From Bradyrhizobium jicamae (lineage in GTDB: Bacteria; Pseudomonadota; Alphaproteobacteria; Rhizobiales; Xanthobacteraceae), in the NCBI RefSeq assembly GCF_018130215.1, contig NZ_JAFCKQ010000034.1, positions 17,723-81,722 of the forward strand: 64,000 nt of DNA, in the 5' to 3' direction. A model generated the notes under the pieces. The model searched no databases and was not told where the DNA came from. It saw nothing but the letters and a program-made list of their open reading frames with translations. Positions 25,318 to 32,925 of this stretch are shown one piece after another (positions within the stretch are counted from its first letter, which is position 1; every line of letters begins with the position of its first letter). Made by a program: the position numbers and the translations under genes.

Positions 25318-25608
25318 TTACCAGTGCCGCCAATAGCGGTGGTGATAATACGGACCGCCATAGTAGGCGTACGGGCCCGGTCCATAATAGCCGTAGTAGC
25401 GCGGGCCATAGTAATAACCGGGATAGTAGCCCGGCCCGTAATAGTAATGCGGACCGTAGGCGCCCACGACGCCTGCCGTGATCGCGCCCGCGGCCAGACC
25501 GAAGGCGAGGCCCGGGCCAATACCGCGCGCCTGCGCAGGTGCAGGCGCGCTCAACGTGATCGCGCCAACCGCCGTGACCGTCGCCAGAACTGCCAATGCC
25601 TTTTTCAT
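25318..25608 (-). CDS. small secreted Gly/Tyr-rich protein
   Basis: A 96-aa protein with a signal peptide (MKKALAVLATVTAVGAITLSAPAPAQA). A short hydrophobic Gly/Ala segment follows, then a C-terminal domain built of GY, YY and PG repeats (YGPHYYYGPGYYPGYYYGP and on). The ATG at 25608 has AGGAGG seven bases upstream. Such YG-rich exported proteins are common in Bradyrhizobium and their function is unknown; cell-surface or envelope location is likely. Confidence 0.8.
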   Translation of the reverse strand: MKKALAVLATVTAVGAITLSAPAPAQARGIGPGLAFGLAAGAITAGVVGAYGPHYYYGPGYYPGYYYGPRYYGYYGPGPYAYYGGPYYHHRYWRHW

Positions 25609-25822
25609 GTGCAACCTCCTCACATAGGCCTGCCGGACCAACGCGGGTGCGCCGGGATGGTTGCCGGGTTCCCCTGATCACGATTGGCGCCTCGCCGCAC
25701 CGACGAGGCATCAACGTGACGCGGGTTCCTTAGCCATGCGATTGCGCGGGGTCCACCATCGGTCAACGACGGAACGAATTGACAACCTCAGGGTTACAAT
25801 CGCCCGGAAAGAGGTTGGCGTC

Positions 25823-25924
25823 ATGCCAGCGTGGATGGAACTTCTGCTCAACGTGCTGGGCTTTGTCGGCTTCATCGGCATCGCGATGTATCACAAACGC
25901 CCGGACGAGAAGCTGCCCGACTGA
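25823..25924 (+). CDS. 33-aa single-span membrane peptide
   Basis: The frame MPAWMELLLNVLGFVGFIG continues IAMYHKRPDEKLPD, one hydrophobic helix with a charged cytoplasmic tail. A GAGG motif lies eight bases before the ATG. Too short for family assignment. The clean membrane-helix-plus-tail form suggests a real small protein. Confidence 0.6.
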   Translation: MPAWMELLLNVLGFVGFIGIAMYHKRPDEKLPD

Positions 25925-25942
25925 GCGCCCGGCGGCAGCTAT

Positions 25943-26137
25943 TCAGTTGGCCTTTTGCAGCTGACCTGCGATGCGCACCAACCTGTCGGCCTTCACCAGC
26001 GCACGCCCGTCATCCGGCTGTGGCCGGAGCCAGAAGCTCATCACGACAAACGCCGCGCAAAACAGCAGCCCCACCACCATCACGCGCCGGTGGGTCGGTC
26101 GATCCGCACTGTGAAACGTGGGCATCATGGCTGTCAT
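25943..26137 (-). CDS. small single-span membrane protein
   Basis: A 64-aa protein with a central hydrophobic helix (VMVVGLLFCAAFVVMSFWL) between an N-terminal polar segment and a C-terminal charged segment (RALVKADRLVRIAGQLQKAN). Start may be any of the Met residues 1, 4 or 5. The 5' end overlaps a 25-bp tandem duplication. Function unknown. Confidence 0.6.
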   Translation of the reverse strand: MTAMMPTFHSADRPTHRRVMVVGLLFCAAFVVMSFWLRPQPDDGRALVKADRLVRIAGQLQKAN

Positions 26138-26176
26138 CCCGATGCAGCCATATGGCTGTCATCCCGATGCAGCCAT
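26127..26176. repeat. 25-bp perfect tandem duplication with internal palindrome
   Basis: Two exact 25-bp copies lie end to end at 26127-26151 and 26152-26176. Each begins ATGGCTG and ends CAGCCAT, so each unit is itself a 7-bp inverted repeat with an 11-base loop. The first copy includes the 5' end of the minus-strand small membrane gene. The following 200 bases up to 26380 contain no gene I can support. Confidence 0.9.
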
Positions 26177-26379
26177 TCCTAGCGCAACCGCAGGTGGGGA
26201 CAACGCGATGTTGCCCTTAACCTAACCAGGTAGGGTTATCGCTGCAGCGGGCGGCCGGCCTCCACACCTTTTCCCCCGCTTATCCGCAGCAAATCCACAG
26301 TCTGGCCAATCCGATTTGTCGAGCAGATCCACGATCTTGCTGCGCACAAATCCACAGGCACACGCTGCACAGTGGCAAT

Positions 26380-26727
26380 TTATGCGTCGGCCATTCGCTT
26401 GAGGGTGGCGCGAAAGCTCATGCTCCGGGTACCCACCAGCACGGTCCCGAAGGCCTCCGCCTCGTCGCCCTGGAACGTCCCGGAAAAGCCGCTGGTCACC
26501 TCGTGCCCGCCGAACAGCGGCCTGACCAAGGGGTCCGCGAACGGCGTGTGCTGGTTGGTGCTGAGATGCCCCTTCCAAGTGCCGGCGCCCGCCGTGTATT
26601 CGCCGATCGACCAGAAGTAAGGCCCGCCGCCGATCAGGAGACCGTCGCGCAGGATCAGGACGCCGCTGTCGCGCCCCTTGACGCCGTCGGTCATATGGAT
26701 GTGGATCGAATAGAGCCCATTCTTCAT
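26380..26727 (-). CDS. GrlR-like regulatory protein
   Basis: A 115-aa protein resembling the GrlR family (MKNGLYSIHIHMTDGVKGRDSGVLILRDG start, GGGPYFWSIGEY, then HTPFADPLVRPLFGG, and GSRSMSFRATLKR-like end). In enteropathogens GrlR is a small beta-barrel that binds and inhibits the type III secretion activator GrlA. No secretion genes are nearby, so the partner here is unknown. I used the ATG at 26727, where the family starts, rather than 26778. Confidence 0.75.
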   Translation of the reverse strand: MKNGLYSIHIHMTDGVKGRDSGVLILRDGLLIGGGPYFWSIGEYTAGAGTWKGHLSTNQHTPFADPLVRPLFGGHEVTSGFSGTFQGDEAEAFGTVLVGTRSMSFRATLKRMADA

Positions 26728-26911
26728 CGATCGCGCCCGCTCCCTCTGGGTCCAGTATGGCCCGAACCGGTATCGCACGCGAGCGGGGACCGTACCGGAT
26801 TGTGAAGCGGGCCAGGCGGTGGCGCCCTGCCCCCGTCAAGCATTTGCTGGTATTGAGGGCCCGAACCATCAGGCCCAATCGTCCCCAGAAAACGCCAGGG
26901 AGCCAACAACC

Positions 26912-27364
26912 ATGCGCTATCTCCACACCATGCTGCGCGTCCGCAACCTCGATGCCGCAATCAAGTTCTACCAGGATGCGCTCGGGTTGCAGGAAGTGCG
27001 CCGGATCGACAACGACAAGGGCCGCTTTACCCTGGTGTTTCTCTGCGCGCCCGAGGATCTCCATTTGCTCAAGAGCCTGCCGCAGACCCGCGGCGCGCCG
27101 CTGGTCGAACTCACCTACAATTGGGACGAGGAGAAATACGGCGAGGACCGCTATTTCGGCCACCTCGCCTACGAGGTCGACGACATCTACGCGACCTGCG
27201 CGAAGCTGATGAAGATGGGCGTCACGATCAATCGCCCGCCACGCGACGGCAACATGGCGTTCGTGCGCTCGCCCGACCTGCACTCGATCGAGCTGCTGCA
27301 GAAGGGCGAGCCGAAGGCTCCGGCGGAGCCGTGGACATCGATGCCGAACACCGGCCACTGGTAG
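26912..27364 (+). CDS. gloA: lactoylglutathione lyase (glyoxalase I)
   Basis: A 150-aa single-domain VOC enzyme. It starts MRYLHTMLRVRNLDAAIKFYQDALG and has LVELTYNWDEEKYGEDRYFGHLAYEVDD followed by MAFVRSPDLHSIELLQKGE. These are the typical metal-binding strands of glyoxalase I, which isomerises the methylglyoxal-glutathione adduct to S-lactoylglutathione. The ATG at 26912 is the family start; the earlier in-frame start adds 31 unrelated residues. Confidence 0.9.
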   Translation: MRYLHTMLRVRNLDAAIKFYQDALGLQEVRRIDNDKGRFTLVFLCAPEDLHLLKSLPQTRGAPLVELTYNWDEEKYGEDRYFGHLAYEVDDIYATCAKLMKMGVTINRPPRDGNMAFVRSPDLHSIELLQKGEPKAPAEPWTSMPNTGHW

Positions 27365-27519
27365 GGTCCCCTACGGATTGCTCCGGCACGTCTGCCTGTC
27401 GCCTGCGATGGTGAGGCGGACGCGCCGCTTTCCCGCGACAGCCGCCGCGCCGAAATAGGAACCTGCTGCGGCCATTCGGGTTGGCTCCTCGAAAATGAGC
27501 GATGCGAGGAGACGACGCG

Positions 27520-27600
27520 ATGGGAAAGGGAATCCTGCTTTGGCTGCTGGGTGTGCCGATTCCGGTGATCATCCTGCTGTGGTTGGTCTTTGGTCATTGA
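27520..27600 (+). CDS. 26-aa membrane peptide
   Basis: The frame reads MGKGILLWLLGVPIPVIILL then WLVFGH: one hydrophobic helix broken by a PIP turn. GAGGAG lies seven bases before the ATG, an excellent ribosome site. Peptides of this form recur in rhizobial genomes, in my recollection. Function unknown. Confidence 0.6.
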   Translation: MGKGILLWLLGVPIPVIILLWLVFGH

Positions 27601-27759
27601 ATTCGATCTGACACGTCGCGCGTAAGCGCTGCTGCGCGCATGAGGCCCTGTCGCCACGCGGCAGGGCCGCTATTTTCTTGCCCTCGGAACAATTCATCCC
27701 GCGCATTTCACGCGGGACTCCGCTAAGAACACGCCAACACAAAACGGCGGGAGAAACGT

Positions 27760-28404
27760 GTGACCGGCGGCAAGCAGCAACTGACGATCTGGGGCCGGGC
27801 CAACTCGGTCAACGTGCAGAAGGTGCTTTGGTGCCTCGCCGAGCTTGACGTCGCCTATCAGCGCATCGATGCCGGCATGCAGTTCGGCAAGAACGATCAG
27901 CCGGACTATCTGGCGATGAACCCGAACGGCCGCGTGCCGACGCTGGTCGATGGCGACTACGTGCTCTGGGAATCCAATTCGGTGATGCGCTATCTCTGCA
28001 TGGCCTACGGTGAGGGCACGCCGATCTATCCGCAATCGCCAAGGGCGCGCGCCGCGGTCGACCGCTGGCTCGACTGGACGCTGTCGACGTTGCAGCCGGT
28101 CGACCGTCCGGTGTTCTGGGCGCTGGTTCGCACGGCACCGGAGAAGCGCGACATGATTCAGATCCAGAAGGATGTCGATGCCGAAGGTGTCGTGTGGCGC
28201 GTCGTCGAGGCCCAGCTCGCAAGCCGACGCTTCATCGAGGGCGATCAGTTCACGATTGCCGACATCGCGATCGGCGCCTTTGCGCGACGCTGGCTCGGTG
28301 TCGAGGGCGTCAGCAAGCCGACACTGCCCAATCTGCAACGCTGGTTCGACGAGGTGGCGGAGCGGCCCGGCTTTATCAGCTTCGTCGCGCCTCCGATGTC
28401 GTAG
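27760..28404 (+). CDS. glutathione S-transferase
   Basis: A 214-aa GST starting at GTG 27760 with GGCGGGAG upstream. The N-terminal thioredoxin-like domain has IWGRANSVNVQKVLWCLAELDVAYQ, the cis-Pro segment NGRVPTLVDGDYVLWESNSVMRYL, and the C-terminal helical domain with FTIADIAIGAFARRW. Ser in the SVNV segment is the probable glutathione-activating residue, as in theta/beta-like bacterial GSTs. Likely detoxification; substrate unknown. Confidence 0.92.
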   Translation: MTGGKQQLTIWGRANSVNVQKVLWCLAELDVAYQRIDAGMQFGKNDQPDYLAMNPNGRVPTLVDGDYVLWESNSVMRYLCMAYGEGTPIYPQSPRARAAVDRWLDWTLSTLQPVDRPVFWALVRTAPEKRDMIQIQKDVDAEGVVWRVVEAQLASRRFIEGDQFTIADIAIGAFARRWLGVEGVSKPTLPNLQRWFDEVAERPGFISFVAPPMS

Positions 28405-28409
28405 CGCAC

Positions 28410-28655
28410 TCAGCGGCCGGAGGACATTCCGGCGCCAACGCTGATCGCGCCGCCGAGCTTGACGCAGGTGTCGGTGCCCTCGACCTTCACGAAGCCTGGC
28501 CCGAGCGACGCGCAGGGATTGCTCCGAGTGGTGGCTTTCGACGGCAGCGATTTCCCGGCATCCGATGGCGTCTGGAGATTGAGGCGACCGCCCTGCTGCG
28601 CGAGCGCGGCCACCGGAAGCAGAACAGCGATGACGACGAGGGATGTTTTCCGCAT
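28410..28655 (-). CDS. small exported protein with porin-like C-terminal segment
   Basis: An 81-aa protein with a signal peptide (KTSLVVIAVLLPVAALAQQ). The segment NPCASLGPGFVKVEGTDTC followed by VKLGGAISVGAG resembles the N-terminal strand of alphaproteobacterial porins (C..G.GF...PGTDTC.K.GG). It is far too short to be a porin. It may be a porin remnant or a separate family of small periplasmic proteins. Confidence 0.65.
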   Translation of the reverse strand: MRKTSLVVIAVLLPVAALAQQGGRLNLQTPSDAGKSLPSKATTRSNPCASLGPGFVKVEGTDTCVKLGGAISVGAGMSSGR

Positions 28656-28712
28656 CCGGCCTTTTATCGCGCGAGGACGGACGAAGCCAGAGCACCGATG
28701 CCGATCGAGGAG

Positions 28713-28970
28713 CTAGCGCACAAACTTGACGCCGAATGTCTTGCCGCGACGCCACACCACCTCGCAGGCCCGGCCGGTGCGGGCATCGCGTGAGAAAGCC
28801 AGCCGCAGCCTCGCCGGCAGCGTGTTGTTGTCTTCGACCGTGATCTTGGCGCCCGATGACGAGATGTCCTCGACCACACAGGCCCGGGCGGCAAAGCCGC
28901 CATCGAGCGTGATCCAGCCGGCCTGGCGCAACGACTTGCGCGATTCGCGCTTTTTGGATCCGAGAGCCAT
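28713..28970 (-). CDS. PilZ domain protein
   Basis: An 85-aa stand-alone PilZ domain. The KRESRKSLRQ stretch near the start offers the RxxxR part of the cyclic-di-GMP motif, and DISSSGAKI gives the D/NxSxxG part. The start ATG at 28970 (MALGSKKRE) is preferred over 29003. It should bind cyclic di-GMP and act on a partner in motility, polysaccharide or envelope control. Confidence 0.82.
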   Translation of the reverse strand: MALGSKKRESRKSLRQAGWITLDGGFAARACVVEDISSSGAKITVEDNNTLPARLRLAFSRDARTGRACEVVWRRGKTFGVKFVR

Positions 28971-29285
28971 CGCATCAATCCCAAGAAACAGTTGCACGAA
29001 CAAGTTGGACGGACAGTTGCAAGAGCGGCAACCGGAAACAGCCTCAAGATTCGCCCCGGCCCAAGCGCCAGCCCTACTGCCGGCTGCTTTACAAAGGATT
29101 GAGAAATCGTACCGGATTGCTACGGTCGCCCGGCCAGGATCAATGGGGGCTCGCGACCGGGAAAAGGCCCGTTTGAGTGCTTGCCCGCCCGGGCAATCGC
29201 CACTATACGTTCGCCCGTCGCGGCCGTTGACCGGCGGCGAGTCCGGCGCGTCTGACGCTCAACGTATTGATTTGCCGGGAGTTTT
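28971..29285. other. intergenic region before tRNA-Glu
   Basis: About 315 bp with no frame I can support. It must hold the tRNA-Glu and PilZ promoters. No hairpin or repeat stands out. Confidence 0.5.
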
Positions 29286-29360
29286 GCTCCCTTCGTCTAT
29301 CGGTTAGGACGCCACCCTTTCACGGTGGAGAGAGCGGTTCGATTCCGCTAGGGAGCGCCA
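29286..29360 (+). tRNA. tRNA-Glu (anticodon UUC), integration target
   Basis: Acceptor stem GCTCCCT/AGGGAGC, discriminator G, and an encoded CCA at 29358-29360. The anticodon arm is CCACC-CTTTCAC-GGTGG with anticodon TTC, and the T arm is GCGGT-TCGATTC-CGC. The last 19 bases are repeated at 43786-43804, which shows that an element integrated into the 3' end while keeping the tRNA intact. Confidence 0.97.
29342..29360 (+). other. attL core of the integrated element
   Basis: The 19-mer ATTCCGCTAGGGAGCGCCA, the 3' end of tRNA-Glu including CCA. An identical copy is at 43786-43804. The integrase gene starts 122 bp inside. Confidence 0.88.
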
Positions 29361-29482
29361 GACTTGCGCGCCTAAAAACCCCCTAAAATCAAGCATTTAC
29401 GCCTCTTCATTGACATTCTGCGGCTCTCGCTCCAGTGTAAACGTCGGTACACGACGTAGATACATGGACGGGATGAAGCGCC

Positions 29483-30781
29483 ATGACGGCAGCGCCTGAC
29501 TATTTGGTGCGGCGGAACGGTTTCTGGCAGTACCACCGCCGGGTTCCGAAGGCCTATGCAGGCCTCGCCGGCAAGAGCAAATTCGTAATCCTGTCGACGA
29601 AAATACGTGTCGCCGACGACCCCAAGGGCGCGAAGGCGGCTCGCGCGGCGGCCCGGCTCAATGAACAGCAAGAGGCTCGGTGGCGCGGCCTCGCCGCGGG
29701 CACGCCAGCCAAGCAACGCTATCAGGATGCTGTCACCCTGGCCCGGTCGCATGGCCTCGACTACCTGACGCCGACCGAGGCCGCCCTGCAGCAGATCAGC
29801 GCGCTCCTGGCCCGCATCGAGGTGCTGCAGGCCGGCGGACGCAAGACCGACGTGGTCACCGTCGACGCCGTGCTCGGCGCTGTCGAGAAGCCCAAGATCA
29901 AGCTGTCCGACTTGTTCGGCGAATACGAGCTGACGCAGAAGACGCCGCTCTCGAAAATGTCGGCTGATCAAGTCAGGAAATGGACCTCAGCAAAGCGGCG
30001 CGCGGTCGAAATCCTGATCGAGCAGCGCGGAGACAAGGTGCTGCAGGACCTCACACGCGCCGACGCGCTGGCCTATGCGGATTACTGGGAGGCGCGCACG
30101 ATCTCCGAAGGCATCAGCGCGAGCTCGGCGAACAAATCAATCAGCCACGTCGGCGGCATGATCAGGGCGGTCGACAAGCGCTTGAAGCTCGGCCTTGACA
30201 ACGTCTTCGCCGGCTGCAGGCTCGACGGCGGCCGCGATGGCAAGCGCGCGCCCTTCACCACCGACCACATCCGGAACGTCATTCTCGCGCCGGGCGCCCT
30301 CGCCGACCTCAACGAGGAAGCCCGCGACGTGGTCTATGTCGTGATGGAGACCGGCTGCAGGCCGAGCGAGATCGTCAACCTCACCAAAAACCGCATCGTG
30401 CTGGACGCCGACGTTCCCCACATCCGCATTGCGGCCGAGGGCAGGTTGTTGAAGACCGAGCACAGCGAGCGCGACATTCCGCTCGTTGGCCGGGCCTTGG
30501 AGGCGATGAAGCGGCACCGCGCCGGCTTCCCGCGCTATCACGACAAGGGCTCTACCCTCAGCGCCACGTTGATGAAGCACATGAAGGCGAGGAAGTTGCT
30601 GCCGACACCGAAGCACTCGGTCTATTCGCTCCGGCATAGCTTCAAGGACCGACTGAAGGCCGCAGAGGCGCCCGAGGAGTTGATTGACGAGGTGATGGGT
30701 CACGCCAACGGCAAGCCCCGATACGGCGATGGCTACGGCCTGCAGCTGAAGCAACGCTACCTGCAGGCGATCGCCTTCTGA
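29483..30781 (+). CDS. int: phage-type tyrosine integrase
   Basis: A 432-aa site-specific recombinase. The N-terminal part starts YLVRRNGFWQYHRRVPKAY, the usual beginning of rhizobial phage-like integrases. The catalytic domain offers the Arg in METGCRPSEIVNL, the Arg-His of YSLRHSFKDRL, the His of MGHANGK and the nucleophile Tyr in LKQRYLQAI. It is next to attL and reads into the element. It should catalyse integration into and excision from tRNA-Glu. Possible excisionase candidates are small and unrecognised. Confidence 0.93.
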   Translation: MTAAPDYLVRRNGFWQYHRRVPKAYAGLAGKSKFVILSTKIRVADDPKGAKAARAAARLNEQQEARWRGLAAGTPAKQRYQDAVTLARSHGLDYLTPTEAALQQISALLARIEVLQAGGRKTDVVTVDAVLGAVEKPKIKLSDLFGEYELTQKTPLSKMSADQVRKWTSAKRRAVEILIEQRGDKVLQDLTRADALAYADYWEARTISEGISASSANKSISHVGGMIRAVDKRLKLGLDNVFAGCRLDGGRDGKRAPFTTDHIRNVILAPGALADLNEEARDVVYVVMETGCRPSEIVNLTKNRIVLDADVPHIRIAAEGRLLKTEHSERDIPLVGRALEAMKRHRAGFPRYHDKGSTLSATLMKHMKARKLLPTPKHSVYSLRHSFKDRLKAAEAPEELIDEVMGHANGKPRYGDGYGLQLKQRYLQAIAF

Positions 30782-30963
30782 TCGCGCTCTTGGAGCCGGC
30801 GGCGAGCTCGCGCCATCACATCGTCCTTCGACCGCAAGGCCGCGATCTCGCGCTCCAGCCGCTCGACATAGGGCTCGAACTGCGACCGATCGTGCAGCAC
30901 CATCACCTCGGAGACGAGGTCGAGCGCGGCTTCGAGCCGTTCGATGGTGACTGGATTAGGCAA
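30757..30963 (-). CDS. small coiled-coil protein, unknown
   Basis: A 68-aa frame (MPNPVTIERLEAALDLVSEV ...) that is mostly charged helix, with LEREIAALRSKDDVMARARRRLQERD as a probable coiled coil. Its 3' end overlaps the integrase 3' end by 25 bp (convergent). Composition looks protein-like. Function unknown; a small regulator of the element is possible. Confidence 0.5.
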   Translation of the reverse strand: MPNPVTIERLEAALDLVSEVMVLHDRSQFEPYVERLEREIAALRSKDDVMARARRRLQERDQKAIACR

Positions 30964-31331
30964 AGGTGTTCTCTGTCAGGCGCGCGCGCCGTAACCAGCG
31001 GCTTCATGCGCGCTACACTGAGAGATTCCCGCGCCACATCGGCGACAGCAAGCACCACGAGTCTCACGACTCCGAGAACGACTCGCGACATGCTCGCGCG
31101 CTGCGGAACGTAGCGAAAAAGTGTTTCGTACTTAAATGATCGGTGCACCGTCGTGACGACGGCGCGGCCTTTAAGGGAAACCGCTAGGTGAATCACACCC
31201 TCACCCAGAACTGAAAAAGCCCCAGCGCTGGGCAAGCGCAAGGGCTTTAGCAGTAGTTGAGGAAGGTTTGTGAGAGACGGCTTCGCCTCCGTCTGATCAC
31301 CGGCATCAACAGCGTCAGGAGCGCTGCAGAC
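30964..31331. other. regulatory gap in the element with palindrome and hairpin
   Basis: No supported gene. At 31148-31162 lies CCGTCGTGACGACGG, a perfect palindrome around one central base, a likely operator. At about 31213-31247 the sequence AAAGCCC ... GGGCTTT forms a hairpin that may terminate transcription. The region probably drives the replication gene that follows. Confidence 0.5.
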
Positions 31332-32222
31332 ATGTCAGTATCTAAGAATCCGTCTCCTAACAGTCAAGCAGCCGGCGAGGCCAAACGCAGCACCGCGGAT
31401 CAATTCGCGTGGTTGCGACAGGTCGCACTCGACCCTGTTCTGCCGGCAGCTGCACCGCGCGTTGCGATCGCGCTCACCGGATACTTCAACAGGGAGCATG
31501 GTGGCTGGGCGTGGCCGTCACAGCAGACCTTGGCCGACGAACTCGGCCTACACGAACGGACGGTGCGGACTGCACTCTCGGCAATGGTCGAGCGCGGGCA
31601 CCTCCTCGCAAAGCGGCGCGGTCGAGAGGAGACCAACCTCTACCACCTCGCACTCAAAAACAGCGACAGTGACCGGAAGAAAACTTCCGCTCACACAGAG
31701 GAAGTGACCGGCAATAATCTGCCGGTCATGACCGGCAAGATTGTGCAGAGTGACCGGAAAAATCGTGTCAAAGTGACCGGAAGAAAACTTCCGCCTAACC
31801 CTCTTAATGAACCCTTAGAAGAACCCTTTGAGGGGAAAACACCCCCGACGAAGGGGAATGTTCGCAAGGTGACGGCGCGTCGTCGACCATCGACTCCATG
31901 GCCTGATGGCTTCCACCTCGAAGACGACCTAGCAGACCACGCCGCCGCCAAGGCAGGCTGGAGCCAAGGCCGGGCCTTCGAGGAGTTCGACCGCTTCCAG
32001 AACCATCACCTCGCCAAGGGCAGCATCTTCTCGGACTGGCGAGCGGCTTGGCGCACCTGGGTCGCCACCGGCATCAAGTTCGACCGCGAGCGCGCCCAGC
32101 AGAACGGCGCCGTCATCGATCAGGCTGGCAACCCAAACGCGCCGCCGCCTAACAGGCCGCCTCCATCATGGCGCCGCCCCTCGAACATGCAGCGCGCGAT
32201 GATGGGAGGCGACGATGACTGA
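31332..32222 (+). CDS. replication-type helix-turn-helix protein
   Basis: A 296-aa protein. Residues about 20-95 form a winged helix (FNREHGGWAWPSQQTLADELGLHERTVRTALSAMVERG), like phage replication proteins O and RepA-type initiators. The middle is a low-complexity linker encoding the iteron array. The C-terminal half (WPDGFHLEDDLADHAAAKAGW ... FSDWRAAWRTWV) resembles the C-terminal region of phage replication proteins that load helicase. By analogy with lambda O, it probably binds an origin inside its own gene. It overlaps the next gene by ATGA. The ATG at 31332 is chosen; 31257 is possible. Confidence 0.7.
   Translation: MSVSKNPSPNSQAAGEAKRSTADQFAWLRQVALDPVLPAAAPRVAIALTGYFNREHGGWAWPSQQTLADELGLHERTVRTALSAMVERGHLLAKRRGREETNLYHLALKNSDSDRKKTSAHTEEVTGNNLPVMTGKIVQSDRKNRVKVTGRKLPPNPLNEPLEEPFEGKTPPTKGNVRKVTARRRPSTPWPDGFHLEDDLADHAAAKAGWSQGRAFEEFDRFQNHHLAKGSIFSDWRAAWRTWVATGIKFDRERAQQNGAVIDQAGNPNAPPPNRPPPSWRRPSNMQRAMMGGDDD
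31668..31794 (+). repeat. iteron-like array inside the replication gene
   Basis: The 9-mer AGTGACCGG occurs at 31668, 31703, 31749 and 31772, with ATGACCGG at 31728. The copies at 31668-31690 and 31772-31794 extend to an exact 23-bp repeat ending ACTTCCGC. A perfect 14-bp palindrome CCGGTCATGACCGG sits at 31722-31735. The two 23-bp copies are translated in different frames (SDRKKTS versus VTGRKLP), so the DNA itself, not the protein, appears to be conserved. This is the expected look of an initiator-binding origin. Confidence 0.8.
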
Positions 32223-32925
32223 GATCGCGACCCGCACCGAGACCGGGCTCAGCGTCGCCAAGGTCATGACCACCGCCTTGGCGCCGTACAGGATCATCGA
32301 GGGCTGGCCCCGGCTCGATCTCATCAACGACACGCCAGAACGGAAACTGACGTGGGTCGACAGCAACGGCGAGCTGACCGTGCTGCGCACCACCACCGAC
32401 AAGGCCAAGAGGTGGGAGTTGAACTGTCAAGCCTATGCGTTGCAGGGAGCCATGCCGGACATGCCCGAGATCATCGCCGCGCACAAGGTCGTCGACCACG
32501 CCATCAAGACGTTGCCGACCTACCGCGAGCGCAAGATGCTGGCCGGCATGCTGCTCGACGGGCTCGGCATCAAGGCCGAGGAAGCATCAGCGACCTATGC
32601 GGAGGCCCTTGCATGGACGCTGGAGCACGTCGCGCCGGGTGAAGAGGAAAGGCACCGGAGGACAGCCGACTGCATCGACCACATCCCGGCGCCAGCCATT
32701 GCCGCGGCGATCGACTGGCTCTGGCGCAACCATGCGGAGACCTACGGCAGGCCGCCGCCAATCCACTTGGTGCTGGAGAAGTGCACGAAGTTCCGCGCAG
32801 AGCTGTGTCGGGTACGGCATCGCATCGCCGACTACGGGCACGCGCACAAGCGGCTCGGCCAGCTCATCACCGCCACCAACGGCGACATACCGGACGTCGC
32901 CGACGACGCTGATGTGCCGTTCTGA
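32215..32925 (+). CDS. unknown element protein with SSB-like C-terminal tip
   Basis: A 236-aa protein whose ATG overlaps the stop of the replication gene (ATGA), so the two are coupled. It is helical and has a segment RERKMLAGMLLDGLGIKAEEASATYAEALAWTLEHV in the middle. It ends DVADDADVPF, closely resembling the acidic DDIPF tip of single-strand-binding protein that recruits replication partners. No family recognised. A role in replication of the element, perhaps through the SSB interaction network, is inference from position and the tail. Confidence 0.65.
   Translation: MTEIATRTETGLSVAKVMTTALAPYRIIEGWPRLDLINDTPERKLTWVDSNGELTVLRTTTDKAKRWELNCQAYALQGAMPDMPEIIAAHKVVDHAIKTLPTYRERKMLAGMLLDGLGIKAEEASATYAEALAWTLEHVAPGEEERHRRTADCIDHIPAPAIAAAIDWLWRNHAETYGRPPPIHLVLEKCTKFRAELCRVRHRIADYGHAHKRLGQLITATNGDIPDVADDADVPF

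Noticed and set aside
27694..28755. Minus-strand frame of 353 codons opposite the GST gene
   Set aside because: Arg/His/Ala-rich shadow of GST and the small exported gene; no domain.
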